Shown piece by piece: positions 13,043 through 14,875 of a stretch of 14,875 nucleotides of DNA. A program made the translations under genes and the position numbers. Within the stretch, counting starts at the first letter, position 1, and the number at the start of each line of letters is the position of its first letter. The notes below the pieces were generated by a model. That model was not told the DNA's origin. It saw nothing but the letters and a program-made list of their open reading frames with translations, and ran no database searches. Source of the stretch: an uncultured Oscillospiraceae bacterium (GTDB lineage Bacteria > Bacillota > Clostridia > Oscillospirales > Oscillospiraceae); NCBI GenBank assembly GCA_900756715.1, contig CAAELC010000005.1:1-14875 (forward strand), written 5' to 3'.

Positions 13043-13621
13043 TTATGCCTCCGGCTTCAGCCATTTCAGCGGCTCCTTCCGATCCCGGGCAATCTGCTTT
13101 GCATAGCGTTCCTCCTCGCTGAAGACGCAGCCGCAGTATTTCTGCATGTAAAAGCCCAGTTCCCGGGCTTGCTGCTGCCCATCCCGGAAGCCGGGGCGGA
13201 AATCCCGGTACAGGAAAGTAACGCCCCAGTGCCGCCCGGCCTCCTCCGCCGTTTGACGCAGCAGCTCATGATTCTGATAGGGGCTGACCAGAAGGGTGGT
13301 GGTAAAGGAATCAAAGCCGTGTTGGGCGGCGAACTGGGCCGTATGCTCCAGCCGCATGGCATAGCATTCGCCGCAGCGGTGCTCCAGATCCCCGGCTACG
13401 GCCCGGGTGAACTCTTTCAGACCATAGCTTTCCTCCACAATCAGCTCCAGCGAGATGGTGGGAGCATAGGCCACCAGCGTATCCCGGCGGGCCTTATACT
13501 CCTGATAGGGGTGGATGTTGGGATTATACCAGTAAGAAGCCGGCTCGATCCCCTCGGCCCGCAGCTGCTGGATGCAGGACACGGAGCAGGGGGCGCAGCA
13601 GGTGTGCAGCAGGGTTTTCAT
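13043..13621 (-). CDS. queH: Epoxyqueuosine reductase QueH
   Basis: 192-residue cytosolic enzyme of the QueH (former DUF208) family, which reduces epoxyqueuosine to queuosine in the tRNA wobble position, replacing cobalamin-dependent QueG. The conserved cysteines are all present: CCAPC near the N-terminus (C8, C9, C12), RCGEC (C83, C86) and YCGC (C163, C165). These bind a [4Fe-4S] cluster and a nearby metal in characterised members. YNPNIHPYQEY (32-42) and the SPYQNHE segment (113-119) are also typical. Start: ATG 13621 with AAAGGAG eight bases upstream, inside the preceding gene, and an ATGA overlap with it. No other queuosine genes (queC, queD, queE, tgt) are in the window, so salvage or genes elsewhere must supply the precursor. 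Confidence 0.93.
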   Translation of the reverse strand: MKTLLHTCCAPCSVSCIQQLRAEGIEPASYWYNPNIHPYQEYKARRDTLVAYAPTISLELIVEESYGLKEFTRAVAGDLEHRCGECYAMRLEHTAQFAAQHGFDSFTTTLLVSPYQNHELLRQTAEEAGRHWGVTFLYRDFRPGFRDGQQQARELGFYMQKYCGCVFSEEERYAKQIARDRKEPLKWLKPEA

Positions 13622-14793
13622 TTGTGCTTCTCCTTTCTCAGCGCATGCAGCCAGCGCAGCGGTCCCTTGTCCCGATTCGCCATGCGATAGGAGAGGTCAG
13701 AGGCGACAAAAAAGCGCTGATAGACCCGCTGGAAGGGCTGGTGAGCATAGGCGGCGAAAAACGCGGCACGCTCGGCCGGTACAGTGGCCGGACATTTCAG
13801 GGCACCGTTGCCCGCCACTGCTTCGGCAAGGCTGCGCTTTTCCCGTTTCAGCGGCAGCATGTCGAAAATATGGGCGCCTTTTACCGTGTTGATCATCAAC
13901 AGGGACACACCCTTTTTCTGTTCCTCCGGCAAGAAGGCAGCCGGAAGACCGGAAAAAATTCCCATGGTCAGATCGGCTACCCGGTTGGTGCCGGCGTAAG
14001 GGCACTGGTAGCAGGACGGACGCAGCAGCAGATCCCGCATCAGCCCCCGGCCATAATCGGACTTTAGCAGGGGAGCGTCATAGCTTCCGCCGTCCTCAAA
14101 CCGGACACAGAAGCGGGGCACATTGCTGCCGGCACTTTTTTTGCAGAAGCTGACGGAGATGGCCCGCTTTTGCTTGATATAACTCATGGTATCCACCACC
14201 CGCCCCCAAACGCCGGGAGAGGGGACACCGTGGCAGACCACATCGGCGGTGATGAGCCGGTCGGGAGATTCCCCCAGATACCTGTAAAGTCCATCCACCT
14301 GACAGGGCGTGCCGGTAAAAAGAACCGGGCGCTCCCGATCCAGAAAATAGCGCACCTGACGGTAGCTTTCGCCGATTTCACTCTGCACCAGCTTGGCCCC
14401 CATCAGCCGCGGCAGCTCCTCAAGACTTTGCACGGCAATGTGGGAGATGTGCAGGTTTCCGTCCGCCGCTGCGCCGAAAACCACGCCGCCGGACTCCAGA
14501 ATGAAGCGGGCCAGCGCAGAAAAAACACCCCCGGCGGTGGAGCCTGACCGCTGCTGCGGATTGTCGTTCCACACGGCGAAGACCGTTGGCTCCGGGCGCA
14601 GCTCCCGCTGCTTCAGTGCCGGGCAGATATGCGCGCAATGGCCGCACTGCACACAGGACTCGGTCGCATGGGGATACAGAAAGCCCTCCTGATCCGCCGT
14701 CATTACAATGGCGCCCTTGGGGCAGCCGTTGGCGCAGGCGCTGCAGCCGGTGCAGCGGGCATGGTCGGCCAGATGGGGAACCGGACTTGTCAT
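13618..14793 (-). CDS. FrhB-type ferredoxin-flavoprotein (coenzyme F420 hydrogenase/dehydrogenase beta subunit family)
   Basis: 391-residue redox protein. Two N-terminal [4Fe-4S] motifs, C14-x2-C17-x2-C20-x3-C24 and C47-x2-C50-x2-C53-x3-C57, give a bacterial-type ferredoxin domain. The FrhB N and C domains follow, with the family signatures SGSTAGGVFSALA (83-95), VLFTGTPCQVDGL (157-169), VVCHGVPSPGVW (185-196) and CYQCPY (261-266). Relatives bind FAD or F420 and shuttle electrons between ferredoxin and flavin or an acceptor protein. The usual GDFWG segment reads GIFSG (278-282). ATG 14793 follows AAAGGAG (14804-14810). Its stop overlaps the queH start, so I infer it serves as, or is linked to, the electron donor of QueH. 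F420 itself is unlikely in this kind of organism. Confidence 0.85.
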   Translation of the reverse strand: MTSPVPHLADHARCTGCSACANGCPKGAIVMTADQEGFLYPHATESCVQCGHCAHICPALKQRELRPEPTVFAVWNDNPQQRSGSTAGGVFSALARFILESGGVVFGAAADGNLHISHIAVQSLEELPRLMGAKLVQSEIGESYRQVRYFLDRERPVLFTGTPCQVDGLYRYLGESPDRLITADVVCHGVPSPGVWGRVVDTMSYIKQKRAISVSFCKKSAGSNVPRFCVRFEDGGSYDAPLLKSDYGRGLMRDLLLRPSCYQCPYAGTNRVADLTMGIFSGLPAAFLPEEQKKGVSLLMINTVKGAHIFDMLPLKREKRSLAEAVAGNGALKCPATVPAERAAFFAAYAHQPFQRVYQRFFVASDLSYRMANRDKGPLRWLHALRKEKHK

Positions 14794-14834
14794 GTGGAAT
14801 CAACTCCTTTTTGAAGCGTAGCGATACTTTCCCT

Positions 14835-14863
14835 ATTGTAGCACAATCCGCACCGAAAAACAA
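14835..14863 (-). promoter_or_regulatory. Promoter of the FrhB-like protein/queH operon
   Basis: On the minus strand TTGTTT (14863-14858), a 17-base spacer ending in TGC, and TACAAT (14840-14835): an extended -10 promoter. The start would be near 14828, about 35 bases before the ATG at 14793. Confidence 0.65.
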
Positions 14864-14875
14864 GCAGGGCCAAAA

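Noticed and set aside
1..14875. tRNA or rRNA genes, CRISPR arrays, insertion sequences, integrases
   Set aside because: No cloverleaf, rRNA-like block, regularly spaced repeats or transposase/recombinase frame was found on either strand by reading.

Overview
The window looks like a chromosomal stretch from a moderately G+C-rich anaerobic Clostridia species, most likely of the Oscillospiraceae (Clostridium cluster IV). The reasons are the dnaG-rpoD pair, the Clostridia-style MurC with an ESCEY motif, a QueH-type (rather than QueG-type) epoxyqueuosine reductase, a PheB-like ACT protein, a YtvI-like permease and strong AGGAGG ribosome binding sites. The species is an inference; no rRNA, tRNA or CRISPR array was seen.

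Layout. 1-845 (minus) is the N-terminal part of an Fe-S/flavin oxidoreductase that runs off the left edge. It is divergent from a FadR-type GntR regulator (1030-1728), with a perfect TGGTC-N-GACCA operator between them. From the stop codon of the regulator to about 2870 the DNA becomes abruptly A+T-rich. This island holds a secreted, glycine-zipper protein gene broken by a one-base frameshift (1739-2378), a tightly coupled small three-helix membrane protein (2388-2633) and a rho-independent terminator. Together they look like a decayed bacteriocin/immunity-type locus. A consensus promoter (2875-2903) then drives a MATE efflux pump (2941-4437).

4558-9884 (minus) is housekeeping DNA: murC and a prolyl-tRNA editing deacylase (murC transcribed first), a terminator, then dnaG and rpoD joined by an ATGA overlap. 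cca (10004-11320, plus) diverges from murC, and the two promoters share one palindromic -10 box. A YtvI/AI-2E-type permease (11328-12392, minus) converges on cca. A PheB-like HTH-ACT protein (12479-12916, plus) has an inverted repeat across its -35 box. At the right end, an FrhB-type ferredoxin-flavoprotein and queH (minus) overlap by ATGA and end at a 36-bp palindromic terminator.

How the genes work together. dnaG/rpoD form the core of the macromolecular-synthesis operon (replication priming and primary sigma). murC/deacylase deal with L-alanine entry into peptidoglycan and removal of alanine from tRNA-Pro. cca and queH act on tRNA maturation. The FrhB-like protein is a plausible electron donor for QueH. 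The accessory parts are the low-G+C secreted-protein locus and the MATE pump.
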